From IMG/VR virus record IMGVR_UViG_3300003885_000030, positions 1 through 29,413 of that record: a stretch of DNA of 29,413 nucleotides. The stretch is one strand, 5' to 3'. Of this stretch, positions 1 to 8,170 are shown piece after piece. Origin of the DNA: a virus. The notes under the pieces were generated by a model. That model made no database searches and was not told where the DNA came from. It saw only the letters and a program-made list of their open reading frames with translations. Position 1 is the stretch's first letter. The number at the start of each line of letters is the position of its first letter. The position numbers and the translations under genes were made by a program.

Positions 1-66
1 GGTATCCATGAGCCCGTTTTATACTTAGTTACTGGGCAATTTTCAAGCCCTTCACTTCGTGAATAG
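1..66 (+). CDS. C-terminal end of an unidentified upstream gene (partial)
   Basis: Frame 1 is open from the first base to a TAG at 64-66, encoding 21 residues that end in PSLRE. The stop directly abuts the ATG at 67, as expected for translational coupling in a tight phage operon. The fragment is too short to identify, and an accidental open frame of this length is possible. Confidence 0.3.
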   Translation, partial: GIHEPVLYLVTGQFSSPSLRE

Positions 67-672
67 ATGGAAAGCATTATGGATTTTGATATAAATTTTG
101 ACATAGACCTTGACGTTCCTGAATCAGCCCATACGTTTTTTCATAAGGAAAAGTTCTCAAAAGCTTTCATCAAAAAACTGAGGATTGAAGACCTAAAAAA
201 GCAAATGCCTGGGTTGCCAAAACGGAATGAAGTCTTACATATTCTCACAGAAGGTGAATTCAATTCTATCACAATTATCTGTATGATTTTAGAAAGCATT
301 TCAGGTAAGGTCAATTTTGCCGCTTCCATGCTCGGCATGAATCAGCAATCATTTCTGAAATTGATGGAATATTATGATAACGAGAAAATAAGTTCTATTG
401 ATTTAATATGCGATAAAGATATTATGAATATCCGGCACGATGGCGTCCAGGAAATGATAGAAGCCAAAGCAAAGACAATCAATCTAAGATTTGCCAGTGT
501 AAGAAATCACACCAAAATTACACTTATCGAAAATGGCATTGAATATTATGTGATAATATCATCAGCGAATTATTTAACTAATATTCAATACGAGCAATAT
601 GCTATTTTCAATTCAAAAAGCCTACACGAATTTTATAAATCGTGGTTTGAAAAACATCTAAATGGGAAATGA
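67..672 (+). CDS. Phospholipase D-like (single HKD) phage protein
   Basis: The 201-residue product carries one HKD-type motif near its C-terminus: H148, K150 and E155 (HxKx4E), then S165, S166 and N168, and E176 in an EQY motif. This is the layout of phospholipase D-superfamily phosphodiesterases with one motif per chain, which normally act as dimers (Nuc, BfiI). The preceding region (about 55-125) resembles the strand-helix half seen in phage PLD-like proteins encoded next to terminases. The N-terminal 25 residues are acidic and probably disordered. There is no signal peptide, so it should be cytoplasmic. A nuclease or DNA-binding role near packaging is inference; the substrate is unknown. 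Glu replaces the usual Asp of HKD. The ATG abuts the upstream stop; an alternative ATG is at 79. It overlaps the next gene by 11 nt. Confidence 0.65.
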   Translation: MESIMDFDINFDIDLDVPESAHTFFHKEKFSKAFIKKLRIEDLKKQMPGLPKRNEVLHILTEGEFNSITIICMILESISGKVNFAASMLGMNQQSFLKLMEYYDNEKISSIDLICDKDIMNIRHDGVQEMIEAKAKTINLRFASVRNHTKITLIENGIEYYVIISSANYLTNIQYEQYAIFNSKSLHEFYKSWFEKHLNGK

Positions 673-1255
673 AGTTCCACTTGAGAAAGTAGCACAACAG
701 ATATTTGGCATAACACCCCGCAGATATCGACAGATGGCGGCGGATGAGATTGTTCCCCCTGTAAAAAAGGGATTAATAGATTTCCCCGTTGCCGTGAAGC
801 AATATGTTATCTATCTAAAAAAGCTTGCTGAAGGGCATGGTTCGTTATCTCTTACAGATGAGCGGGTGCGCTTGACACGTCTGAACGCAGACCTGAAAGA
901 ACAGCAGTTGCGCCGTGAAAAGGGATTGCTGTTAGATGTTTCAACAGCCATGAAATTGTGGGGGATTATCATACAGAAAATCAGGACTAAATTATTAGCG
1001 TTCGGGGTGAAACTGCCATCACTCCTAATCGGATTAAAATCCCAGTCTAAAATAAAAACAAAGATAGACGACATTGTTAGGGAGGTGTTAAACGAGCTTA
1101 CAAGTCCAGACCTTAAAGAAATTGCCAGAATGGCAAGCAATAGCGGAGATACTGACAACACTACGGCCCCCCCCGCAATACAGCATCAGCGAATGGGCGG
1201 AAGAAAGAAGACAACTAAGTCCAGAGGCCACGGCAAGCCACGGGAAATGGTATAA
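662..1255 (+). CDS. terS: Terminase small subunit, Nu1-like
   Basis: The 197-residue product starts with a winged-helix-like segment (about 5-50: VAQQIFGITPRRYRQM, then a PVKKGLIDFP wing), followed by a long helical charged segment (about 60-95, with RLTRLNADLKEQQLR). This is the arrangement of lambda Nu1-type subunits, which recognise the packaging site and load the large subunit. Position directly before a GpA-type large subunit supports the call. The last 45 codons overlap the large-subunit gene in another frame, and there the protein becomes a basic, low-complexity tail (GGRKKTTKSRGHGKPREMV). That tail is probably a by-product of the overlap rather than a conserved domain. The overlap contains a run of eight C (1167-1174), so an indel could change where this protein truly ends. 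Confidence 0.8.
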   Translation: MGNEVPLEKVAQQIFGITPRRYRQMAADEIVPPVKKGLIDFPVAVKQYVIYLKKLAEGHGSLSLTDERVRLTRLNADLKEQQLRREKGLLLDVSTAMKLWGIIIQKIRTKLLAFGVKLPSLLIGLKSQSKIKTKIDDIVREVLNELTSPDLKEIARMASNSGDTDNTTAPPAIQHQRMGGRKKTTKSRGHGKPREMV

Positions 1256-2996
1256 CGATGTTACGCCGTATCTGGTCGAAATCATGGACGCCATGTCTGA
1301 CCCCGAAATTGAAGAGGTCATTTTTATGGCTCCGGCGCAAATTGGGAAAACTGAAGCCATCCTCAATGCAATCGGATATTATATTGATCAAGACCCATCT
1401 CCGATTTTGGCAGTTATAGCAACGCTTGACCTTGCAAAAGCGTTTTCAAAGGATAGATTATCTCCAATGTTCAGGGATACTCCGGCATTGCAAAATAAAG
1501 TCACGGATTCAAAAACCCGTGATGGCGATAATACTATTTTGCATAAGGTTTTTTCGGGTGGACATGTAACCCTGACAGGTGCAAATTCCCCAGCTTCTTT
1601 ATCTTCAAGACCAATCAGAATAGTATCGCTGGATGAAGTCGACAAATATCCACCAGGAGCAGTCGAGCTTGCCAAAAAGAGGGCTACAACATTTTGGAAT
1701 AGGAAATTCTTTCTAACATCAACCCCGCTGGAGAAAAGCACATCCACTATTGAGAGGGCATATCTTGCATCGGATAGGCGGAAGTATCATGTACCCTGTT
1801 ATTTCTGTGAAACACCGTTAATTTTGAAATGGTCAATGGTTAAATGGGAAAAGGAGCACAGTAAACCCATTTTTGAATCGGCACATCTTGAATGCCCTAA
1901 ATGCAAAGAAAAAACATATGATGCCGAACGAATCGAAATGGTCAGAAATGGCAAATGGATTGCCGAAAGAGAAACGAAAAAGAAAGCGGGATTTTGGCTG
2001 AATCAATTATATTCGGCATGGGTTCCATTATCATCCACAGTCGAAGAATTCTATGAGAAAAAAGATTCCCCTGAAACTTTCCAAACATTTATAAATGAAG
2101 TTTTGGCTGAAACATGGGAAGAGGGCACTAATGAGATTGATGATACGGCATTGTCTTCACGCTGTGAGGATTTCGGAAATACAATACCTGCTAATGTTTT
2201 AGTTCTTACTCTTGCAGTTGATATACAGGTTGATAGGTTTGAAATGGAGCTGGTAGGATGGGGGGTTAACGAGGAGAGCTATGGGATTGAGTATAAAATA
2301 TTATATGGCAATCCCTCTCAACAGCAAATTTGGCAGGACTTGGAAGAGTATATCACACAGACATTTCAATACATTAATGGATTTCAGATGATAATTTCAG
2401 CAGTGGCTATTGATTCAGGATATAAAACTGATGAAGTTTATGCGTTTGCGCTTCAGAAACAATCCAGAATAGTTCACGGCCAAAAACAAAGAATAATAGT
2501 AATCAAAGGCTCAAAGGATGCAACCGCCCCGATTATCCCCGCCAGAGCCTCACGTGTAGGGCCACAGAAGAGAATACCACTTTGGAACATCGGAGTTAAT
2601 CAGGCAAAAGATTTACTTAATAACAGGCTACAATTACAAAAAACCGGATCAGGATATATGCATTTTTCATTAAATTATGATGACCAATATTTTAAACAGT
2701 TTACAAATGAGTATGTTAAAATGGATAAGGGTATTCGCCGCTGGATTCCTCGGCGTGAAGGGCTGAAAGTTGAAGCGATTGACATTAAGAATTATGGGCT
2801 TGCAGCGTTGAGGATTGGGATTTTCAAAACAATGAAACCTAATTGGGATAAAATTCTGAAACAACATCAACAAAGAATTGAAAAAGTACAAAGGGAAAAA
2901 GAAGAAATAGATATCCCCGTAATAGAAAAAGACAGGCCCGTTATTAAAAGAAAATTTAAGGGTGGGAAAAGGAGAGGGTTTGTCTCAAGTTGGTAA
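1122..2996 (+). CDS. terL: Terminase large subunit, GpA family
   Basis: This is the packaging ATPase and nuclease, which cuts concatemers and pumps DNA into the prohead. In order along 624 residues: the GpA-family opening SEWAEERRQLSPEA at 23-36; Walker A-like APAQIGKT at 70-77; Walker B VSLDE at 168-172; the coupling segment LTSTP at 198-202; a Cys4 zinc-ribbon-like insert C226, C229, C258, C261; and an RNase H-fold nuclease with D367 (LAVDIQ) and D431 (AIDSG). The C-terminus is basic (KRKFKGGKRRG). The start is a TTG with 22 residues before SEWAEE, which suits the family; no ATG lies upstream before the in-frame stop at 1089. The family motif reads through the C8 run without interruption, so this frame is intact. 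It overlaps the small subunit by 134 nt. Confidence 0.93.
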   Translation: MPEWQAIAEILTTLRPPPQYSISEWAEERRQLSPEATASHGKWYNDVTPYLVEIMDAMSDPEIEEVIFMAPAQIGKTEAILNAIGYYIDQDPSPILAVIATLDLAKAFSKDRLSPMFRDTPALQNKVTDSKTRDGDNTILHKVFSGGHVTLTGANSPASLSSRPIRIVSLDEVDKYPPGAVELAKKRATTFWNRKFFLTSTPLEKSTSTIERAYLASDRRKYHVPCYFCETPLILKWSMVKWEKEHSKPIFESAHLECPKCKEKTYDAERIEMVRNGKWIAERETKKKAGFWLNQLYSAWVPLSSTVEEFYEKKDSPETFQTFINEVLAETWEEGTNEIDDTALSSRCEDFGNTIPANVLVLTLAVDIQVDRFEMELVGWGVNEESYGIEYKILYGNPSQQQIWQDLEEYITQTFQYINGFQMIISAVAIDSGYKTDEVYAFALQKQSRIVHGQKQRIIVIKGSKDATAPIIPARASRVGPQKRIPLWNIGVNQAKDLLNNRLQLQKTGSGYMHFSLNYDDQYFKQFTNEYVKMDKGIRRWIPRREGLKVEAIDIKNYGLAALRIGIFKTMKPNWDKILKQHQQRIEKVQREKEEIDIPVIEKDRPVIKRKFKGGKRRGFVSSW

Positions 2997-3279
2997 ATTG
3001 GAAATCAAACCGCATTTGTTGACACTTAGGCAAGTAGCTATTATGATTTCGTGTCATATCCGAACTGTAAGGAGGTATGTGGAGGAAGGGAAATTAATAG
3101 GCCATAATCCAAATAGTGATAAAAAAGGACTCAGGATAACAAGTGCCTCGGTAGAGGAATATCTACAAAAATATACATTAAACAAATTAAATGATTTAAA
3201 TTTACAAGAAAAAACATTAAAAGATAATAAAAAAACTGTTTTTAGTTTAAAAAGAAAAGGATTTGTTAAGAATTTTTAG
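2980..3279 (+). CDS. Small MerR/excisionase-type helix-turn-helix protein
   Basis: I chose the TTG at 2980 because GGAGAGGG lies just upstream (2971-2978); a GTG at 2962 is also in frame but lacks such a site. The product is 99 residues. Its core LLTLRQVAIMISCHIRTVRRYVEEGKL, GHNP and a LRITSASVEEYL strand-helix matches the excisionase/MerR-like 'helix-turn-helix 17' fold, so it probably binds DNA. The C-terminal 35 residues are rich in Lys and Asn and look disordered. It sits between terminase and connector genes, where lambda has gpW, so it could be a regulator, a packaging accessory or a moron. The function is unknown. Confidence 0.7.
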   Translation: MSQVGKLEIKPHLLTLRQVAIMISCHIRTVRRYVEEGKLIGHNPNSDKKGLRITSASVEEYLQKYTLNKLNDLNLQEKTLKDNKKTVFSLKRKGFVKNF

Positions 3280-3284
3280 TGACA

Positions 3285-3304
3285 ATGCTACCCTATGCTA
3301 CCCT
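3285..3304 (+). repeat. Tandem 10-bp repeat (ATGCTACCCT x2)
   Basis: ATGCTACCCT occurs twice head to tail, followed by ATGATA, in the 68-nt gap between the helix-turn-helix gene and the head protein. It could be a binding site for the neighbouring DNA-binding protein or replication slippage. Nothing else is evident in the gap. Confidence 0.5.
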
Positions 3305-3347
3305 ATGATACGTTGTTATTCTGATTTAATCATGATAATCTTAGGGT

Positions 3348-3914
3348 ATGTTAGATGCAGATGCCCCGTTAACTGAGCCCACAGAAATTAGGGCAGGCGA
3401 TACTATCAAGTGGCGCCGGTCTGATTTAACCGGCGATTATCCTGCTTCGGATGGATGGGCACTCGAATATTATTTTGTCAATTCGGCAGGTCAAATCACA
3501 ATAACCGCTGCAACATATTCAACAGATGAATTTCTTGTAACGCTTACCGCCGCAATAACCGCCGCATATACAACAGGTATTTACAAATGGATTTCCAAGG
3601 CCGTCAAGGGCACAGAAAAATATACCGACAGACAGGGGACTATAGAAATATTGGCAGACCTTGAGGCCGCTACAACAGGGCTTGAGACAAGGTCTGATAC
3701 AAAGATTGCGCTTGATAATGTTGAAACAATTATCAAGGCCGTCAAAAAGCACTCCTCATATTCGCTTAGTGGAAGGACGTATGTTCTTAAGGATATTCCA
3801 GATTTATTAGAATTAAGAAAAAAATTAACCGCTGAATATAAAGCAGAACTCGATAAAGAAAATCGAGACCGTGGAATTAAAACAGGGAATAAAATAAAAT
3901 ATAAGTTCACTTAA
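3348..3914 (+). CDS. Head-tail connector protein with Ig-like N-terminal domain
   Basis: The 188-residue product has two parts. Residues 10-105 look like a beta-sandwich (AGDTIKWRRSDLTGDYPASDGW, split by strands), a module common in connector-region proteins of proteobacterial prophages. Residues 107-188 contain helices followed by SYSLSGRTYVLKDIPDLLEL, a charged helix, and the ending NKIKYKF. That C-terminal layout resembles gpW/DUF6148-type head-completion proteins. Its position directly before the portal, where lambda gpW lies, agrees. It would close the packaged head and prepare it for the tail. The ATG follows an in-frame stop at 3342, and the ribosome binding site is weak (TTAGGG). Confidence 0.65.
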   Translation: MLDADAPLTEPTEIRAGDTIKWRRSDLTGDYPASDGWALEYYFVNSAGQITITAATYSTDEFLVTLTAAITAAYTTGIYKWISKAVKGTEKYTDRQGTIEILADLEAATTGLETRSDTKIALDNVETIIKAVKKHSSYSLSGRTYVLKDIPDLLELRKKLTAEYKAELDKENRDRGIKTGNKIKYKFT

Positions 3915-3918
3915 AAAA

Positions 3919-5424
3919 ATGTTTAAATGGTTATCAAATAAATTTAGAGGTAAAACTAAAATTCGCAACTCTTATCAAGCTGCGAAGAATGACAGATTTA
4001 CGTCTGACTGGTCAACCAACAATTTTACATCTGATGAGGTTTTACGCTCCGCTCTTGTCACAGTAAGGCAGCGAAGTCGTGACCTTGCTATCAACAATGA
4101 TTATGCCCGCAGCTTTTTTAGAAAATTGAAGGTCAATACAGTCGGGCCAAATGGCATAAAATTACAGTCCAAAGTTCGTAAGAAAAACGGCAAACTTGAT
4201 AATAGGGCAAATAAAATAATTGAAACCGCATGGGCGCAGTGGATTAAAAAACGGAATTGCTCGGTATGTGCAACCATGTCGATTAAGGATATTCTCAATA
4301 CGGCAATAGAAACAATCGCTCGTGATGGAGAAATCATAATTAGAAAAATCAAAGGGTATGATAATAGTTTTAGGTTTGCGCTCCAGATTCTGGAGGCTGA
4401 CCACCTTGATGAGAAATTATACCGTGATGTTCCGAATGGCAATAAAATCAGACTTGGGATAGAAAAAAATTCATGGGGTAAACCTGTATATTATCATTTA
4501 TTTCAGGCGCATCCTGGGGATAGAACATCCCTAACTGGTTATCGTTATGTTTCAGTGCCAGCGGCTGAGATTATACATCCATTCATTAAGGAGCGCCCTT
4601 CTCAATCCAGAGGTGTACCGTGGATACATACCGCAGTTATTAAATTGCGCATGATAGGAGCGTTTGAAGAGGCCGCTGTAATCAATGCTCGTGTTGGTGC
4701 TTCAAAAATGGGATTTTTTATCCCGAACGAACTATACACTGGGGATGCTAAAGACTCAGATGAAAATATTATTTCAGAAGTTGAACCGGCAGTTTTAGAA
4801 CAACTCCCTGAAGGTCTTGACTTCAAAGAATTCAATCCGAAATATCCAGATGGTGATTTTGCGCCGTTTAATAAAGCCATGCTTCGGGGGGTATCATCAG
4901 GAATAGGATGTTCATATAATTTACTAACCAATGATTTAGAGGGGGTCAATTTTTCTTCTCTCAGGTCAGGAGCTTTAGAAGATAGAGACGCCTGGAAAGT
5001 TTTACAACAGTTTACAATTGAAAATATTCTTGATGAAGTATACCCTGAATGGCTGGAGATGGCAATAATAACTAATCAAGTGCCGTTGAACTATGCAGAC
5101 CTACAACGCCTGACCGCTGCGAAATTTCAGGCTCGGACGTGGGACTGGGTTGATCCGCTTAAGGATATGAAGGCCATAGAGTTGGAGCTCAATGCAAATA
5201 TAACATCTCCGCAGCGTGTATGCGCTAAACGTGGAGAGGATTTTGAGGAAGTACTTGAAGAAATTGCAGAAGCAAAAGAAATGATGAAAGAAAAAGGAAT
5301 TATAACAGAAAATAAACCAGTATCTGATAATCAAGAAAAAGAGAAGGATAATCTAAAAGATGAAATATTAGATTCTGTCCTTGAAGAACTTGAAATTGAT
5401 AATAAAGGGAATGGGAGGCATTAA
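3919..5424 (+). CDS. Portal protein, lambda (gpB) family
   Basis: The 501-residue protein opens with a basic stretch and the segment RSALVTVRQRSRDLAINNDYARSFF, split here only for quoting; it continues KLKVNTVGPNGI and has a central LEADHLDE, all typical of lambda-family portals (PF05136). Portals form the dodecameric ring through which DNA enters and to which terminase and connector bind. The C-terminus (about 440-501) is strongly acidic and helical. The upstream region is A-rich without a clear Shine-Dalgarno, so coupling to the preceding gene is likely. The length is close to the lambda protein. Placement between connector and protease-capsid genes is standard. Confidence 0.92.
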   Translation: MFKWLSNKFRGKTKIRNSYQAAKNDRFTSDWSTNNFTSDEVLRSALVTVRQRSRDLAINNDYARSFFRKLKVNTVGPNGIKLQSKVRKKNGKLDNRANKIIETAWAQWIKKRNCSVCATMSIKDILNTAIETIARDGEIIIRKIKGYDNSFRFALQILEADHLDEKLYRDVPNGNKIRLGIEKNSWGKPVYYHLFQAHPGDRTSLTGYRYVSVPAAEIIHPFIKERPSQSRGVPWIHTAVIKLRMIGAFEEAAVINARVGASKMGFFIPNELYTGDAKDSDENIISEVEPAVLEQLPEGLDFKEFNPKYPDGDFAPFNKAMLRGVSSGIGCSYNLLTNDLEGVNFSSLRSGALEDRDAWKVLQQFTIENILDEVYPEWLEMAIITNQVPLNYADLQRLTAAKFQARTWDWVDPLKDMKAIELELNANITSPQRVCAKRGEDFEEVLEEIAEAKEMMKEKGIITENKPVSDNQEKEKDNLKDEILDSVLEELEIDNKGNGRH

Positions 5425-5426
5425 AT

Positions 5427-7493
5427 ATGGAAAAGTATTGGCAATTTCTAAACAAAAAAAATGACTCAGTTGAAATTCTCCTGTATGGCGAAATAGGGGA
5501 AAGTATGTGGTCTAACGGCATAGGCGCAAAGCAATTTGCCGAGGATTTGCAAGCCCTCGGAAAGGGCATTAAAAATATTGTTCTCAGGATTAATTCCCCT
5601 GGTGGGTCTGTTTTTGAAGGACTTGCCATATATAATCTCCTGAAAAATCATCAGGCTAATATTGAGGTTCATGTTGATGGCATTGCCGCTTCAATAGCGT
5701 CGGTTATTGCGATGGCAGGCGATAAAATTATTATGCCTGAAAATGCGATTATTATGATACATGACCCAATGGGATTAGTACAGGGGACATCAGATGATAT
5801 GCAAAAAATGGTAGAAGCTCTTGGTAAAATTAAGCTTGGTATTATTTCAGCATATCGAGATAAGACTGGATTAGAAGATAAGGAAATCAGCAAACTCATG
5901 AACCATGAAACATGGTTTACTGCTTCTGAAGCAGTGGAACAAGGCTTTGCTGATGAAGTCCAGGAAGCTATGAAAATAGCAGCTTCTTTTGATTTATCAA
6001 AATTTCAAAACATTCCTAAAAAAGTTCTTAATCAATACGATAGGATAATCAATGAAGACAATAATATTATTCTATTATCTGATGAACTCAAACAAGCCCT
6101 CGGAGACATTAAGTCTGCGATTATAAATAATCCAACAAAAAAGGAGGACACTAAAATGATGTGTTCAAAATGTAGCAAAGAACATGCAAATCTGGTTAAT
6201 GGTATTTGCCCGGATTGCATACAGGCGCAAACAAATATTGATGTAGCTATCAATGATACAAGACAAGCAGAACAAACAAGAGTAGCTGATATACTTGCCA
6301 TGGGTGATTCCCACAAATGTCTTGATGTAGCCAGACAGCATATCAAGGACGGGAAATCCGTAGAGGAATTCAAAACTGAAATACTCACAAAGGTATACAA
6401 TGCAAAACCGGCCACCCCCATTTCTCCGGAACTGGGCATGTCGGGAAGTGAAGTGGAACAATTTTCAATTGTCAAGGCGATCAGGCAGATTTCAGAATTC
6501 AAACCCCTCGATGGGATTGAAAAAGAGGCTTCCGATGCAACTGCAAAAATTGCAAGAAGAGAGCCTAAAGGATTTTTCATCCCTCATGATGTTATGAGGC
6601 AGCAGCTAAATCTTGCAAGGGCAATGCAGATTAAAAATGCCTTATCGGCTGGAGACTCAACCGCTGGAGGCTATCTGATTGGTACTGATGTGCTGGTATC
6701 GGATATGATTGAGTTGCTTAGAAATAAAACTCTCGTTGCGCAGCTTGGGGCAAGGGTATTGTCAGGACTTGTTGGTAATATCGCTATCCCGAGGATAACT
6801 GGTGGAGCAACCGCATATTGGCTGCCAGAAACTGGAACTGTAACGGCATCAACTCAGTCATTCGGGCAGCTTGGTTTAGTTCCCCGGAGACTTGTAGCAG
6901 ACACTGCATACTCAAAAGAGCTAATGATGCAGACATCGTTGGATATTGAATCGTTTGTAAGAGAAGACCTTATGAGAGTGCTCGGCCTTGCAAAAGATTT
7001 AGCGGCTATCAATGGCGCTGGGTCGGACGGCGAACCTCTTGGAATCATGAACGTAACAGGAATAGGTTCTGTAACGTTTGGAGCAGCCCCTACATGGGCA
7101 AAAGTCGTTGAGTTTGAGACTGACGTAGCCAATGCAAATGCAGACCTCGGGCCAATGGCATATCTCACAACCCCGAATGTTAGAGGTTCATGGAAAACTA
7201 CCCCAAAAGTAACTGCACAGCCTGTATATCTATGGCAAGATGGGGCAACGCCTGGATCAGGAGTTGTAAACGGTTATCGTGCAGAGGCAACAAAGCAGGT
7301 ACCATCTGATAAAGTTATTTTCGGAAACTGGAATGACCTGATACTTGCAGACTGGGCAGGTGTTGACGTTGTGGTTGACCCGTACTCCCTGAAGAAATCA
7401 GGCCAGATTGAAATTACAATCACAATACACAGTGACTCAGGCGTCAGACATGCAGCGTCATTCAGCGTGTCGAGCGATGCAGGAAATCAGTAG
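5427..7493 (+). CDS. ClpP-like prohead protease fused to HK97-fold major capsid protein
   Basis: One 688-residue frame joins two head proteins. Residues 1-185 are a ClpP/S49-type serine protease: INSPGGSVFEG at 55-65, nucleophile S89 in GIAAS, H112 in MIHDPMG, and TWFTASEAVEQGFADE at 162-177. Residues 244-268 hold a Cys4 cluster (C246, C249, C261, C264). Residues 270-400 are helical, like a scaffolding delta domain. From about 405 the HK97 capsid fold is recognisable (AGGYLIGTD, IPRITGG, NGAGSDGEPLGI, NWNDLILADWAGVDV). The protease would cleave scaffold from capsid during maturation. A strong Shine-Dalgarno (GGGAGG, 5413-5418) precedes the start. A second strong site lies inside the frame (see 6141-6158), so the capsid may also be made separately. 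Fused protease-capsid genes are known in other phages. Confidence 0.92.
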   Translation: MEKYWQFLNKKNDSVEILLYGEIGESMWSNGIGAKQFAEDLQALGKGIKNIVLRINSPGGSVFEGLAIYNLLKNHQANIEVHVDGIAASIASVIAMAGDKIIMPENAIIMIHDPMGLVQGTSDDMQKMVEALGKIKLGIISAYRDKTGLEDKEISKLMNHETWFTASEAVEQGFADEVQEAMKIAASFDLSKFQNIPKKVLNQYDRIINEDNNIILLSDELKQALGDIKSAIINNPTKKEDTKMMCSKCSKEHANLVNGICPDCIQAQTNIDVAINDTRQAEQTRVADILAMGDSHKCLDVARQHIKDGKSVEEFKTEILTKVYNAKPATPISPELGMSGSEVEQFSIVKAIRQISEFKPLDGIEKEASDATAKIARREPKGFFIPHDVMRQQLNLARAMQIKNALSAGDSTAGGYLIGTDVLVSDMIELLRNKTLVAQLGARVLSGLVGNIAIPRITGGATAYWLPETGTVTASTQSFGQLGLVPRRLVADTAYSKELMMQTSLDIESFVREDLMRVLGLAKDLAAINGAGSDGEPLGIMNVTGIGSVTFGAAPTWAKVVEFETDVANANADLGPMAYLTTPNVRGSWKTTPKVTAQPVYLWQDGATPGSGVVNGYRAEATKQVPSDKVIFGNWNDLILADWAGVDVVVDPYSLKKSGQIEITITIHSDSGVRHAASFSVSSDAGNQ
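6141..6158 (+). promoter_or_regulatory. Internal ribosome binding site and in-frame ATG within the protease-capsid gene
   Basis: AAGGAGG (6141-6147) lies 8 nt before an in-frame ATG at 6156, which is Met244 of the fusion. This is a near-perfect anti-Shine-Dalgarno match, better than those of most real starts nearby. Initiation here would give a 445-residue protein of Cys4 cluster, scaffold-like helices and capsid, without the protease. It resembles lambda Nu3 nested in gene C. Confidence 0.7.
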
Positions 7494-7502
7494 TAAAGAA
7501 TC

Positions 7503-7531
7503 GGGGCTGATTAATTTCAGCCCCTTAATTT
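7503..7531 (+). terminator. Hairpin after the capsid gene, possible weak terminator
   Basis: GGGGCTGA (7503-7510) and TCAGCCCC (7517-7524) form a perfect 8-bp stem with a 6-nt loop, followed by TTAATTT. The T tract is broken, so termination is probably partial. An alternative weaker pairing joins CCCC (7521-7524) to GGGG (7533-7536) in the next gene's ribosome binding site. Confidence 0.55.
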
Positions 7532-7543
7532 AGGGGGAGGGCG

Positions 7544-7774
7544 ATGAAAGTTAGGATAATTTCGGACACATTCATAAATGGGAAAACGATTTCAGCAAGC
7601 TCTAAAACTATAATCCTCGATGATAAGACAGCAAAAGAATTGATTATCAATTCCAAGGCTGTTGAACTTCATGAAGTGGAGGCCGAAGAAGATGACAGCA
7701 AAGAGCTTAATAAACCGGCAGAATTCAAAGAAATCCCATTAAAAAGAAAATACAATAAAAAAGGAGGAAAGTAA
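7544..7774 (+). CDS. Small head-region protein of unknown function
   Basis: The 76-residue product starts MKVRIISDTFINGKTISASS and has a short strand-rich N-terminal half (1-45), ending in an acidic then basic Lys-rich tail (EAEEDDSKELN, then LKRKYNKKGGK). Similar 'MKV...' proteins of 40-90 residues are often found directly after phage capsid genes; their role is unknown. A very strong GGGGGAGGG Shine-Dalgarno (7533-7541) precedes the ATG. It ends directly at the next start, so the two are co-translated. Confidence 0.65.
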   Translation: MKVRIISDTFINGKTISASSKTIILDDKTAKELIINSKAVELHEVEAEEDDSKELNKPAEFKEIPLKRKYNKKGGK

Positions 7775-8155
7775 ATGATAACAATAGACTTACAGAATGA
7801 ATTGAACCTTGTATCGTTGATACCGGGCCAGCTTGCAACATCAACGGTAACAGGTACAGGAGTAGATATATCTGAATACATCGGAAAACTTAAGGTGATT
7901 CTTGATTCAGCGGCTGGTGGCTCAAGTGATACCCTAAATGTAAAACTGCAAGAAAGCGATGCGCTTTCCTCTGGTTACACTGATATTTCAGGCGCAACTT
8001 TCACCGAGGTCACAGATGCAGCGGCTGCGCTTGAGGCAATAGCGCAAGATACTCGTAATTGCAAGAAGTATCTCAGAGCAGTAGGAACAATAGCGTTTAC
8101 AACTACTGGATTCAGTTTCGCAGTGCATTTTGTCGGGCAGAAACAAACTCAATAA
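7775..8155 (+). CDS. Probable head decoration or minor capsid protein
   Basis: The 126-residue protein is predicted all-beta: GTGVDISEYIGKLKVILDSA, LNVKLQESD, YTDISGATFTEV, KKYLRAVGTIAFTT. This pattern (TGxD near the start, then xLQES and a final YLRxxxT strand) belongs to a family of small proteins that accompany HK97-type capsids and is often annotated as a head protein. A decoration role is inferred from position and fold. AAGGAGG upstream and a terminator-like hairpin downstream suggest high expression. Confidence 0.6.
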   Translation: MITIDLQNELNLVSLIPGQLATSTVTGTGVDISEYIGKLKVILDSAAGGSSDTLNVKLQESDALSSGYTDISGATFTEVTDAAAALEAIAQDTRNCKKYLRAVGTIAFTTTGFSFAVHFVGQKQTQ

Positions 8156-8170
8156 GTTTAATAAGTTTAG

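Noticed and set aside
6032-6580. Reverse-strand frame of 182 codons inside the protease-capsid gene
   Set aside because: It lies wholly opposite a gene with clear protease and capsid motifs and has no own promoter or ribosome binding site.
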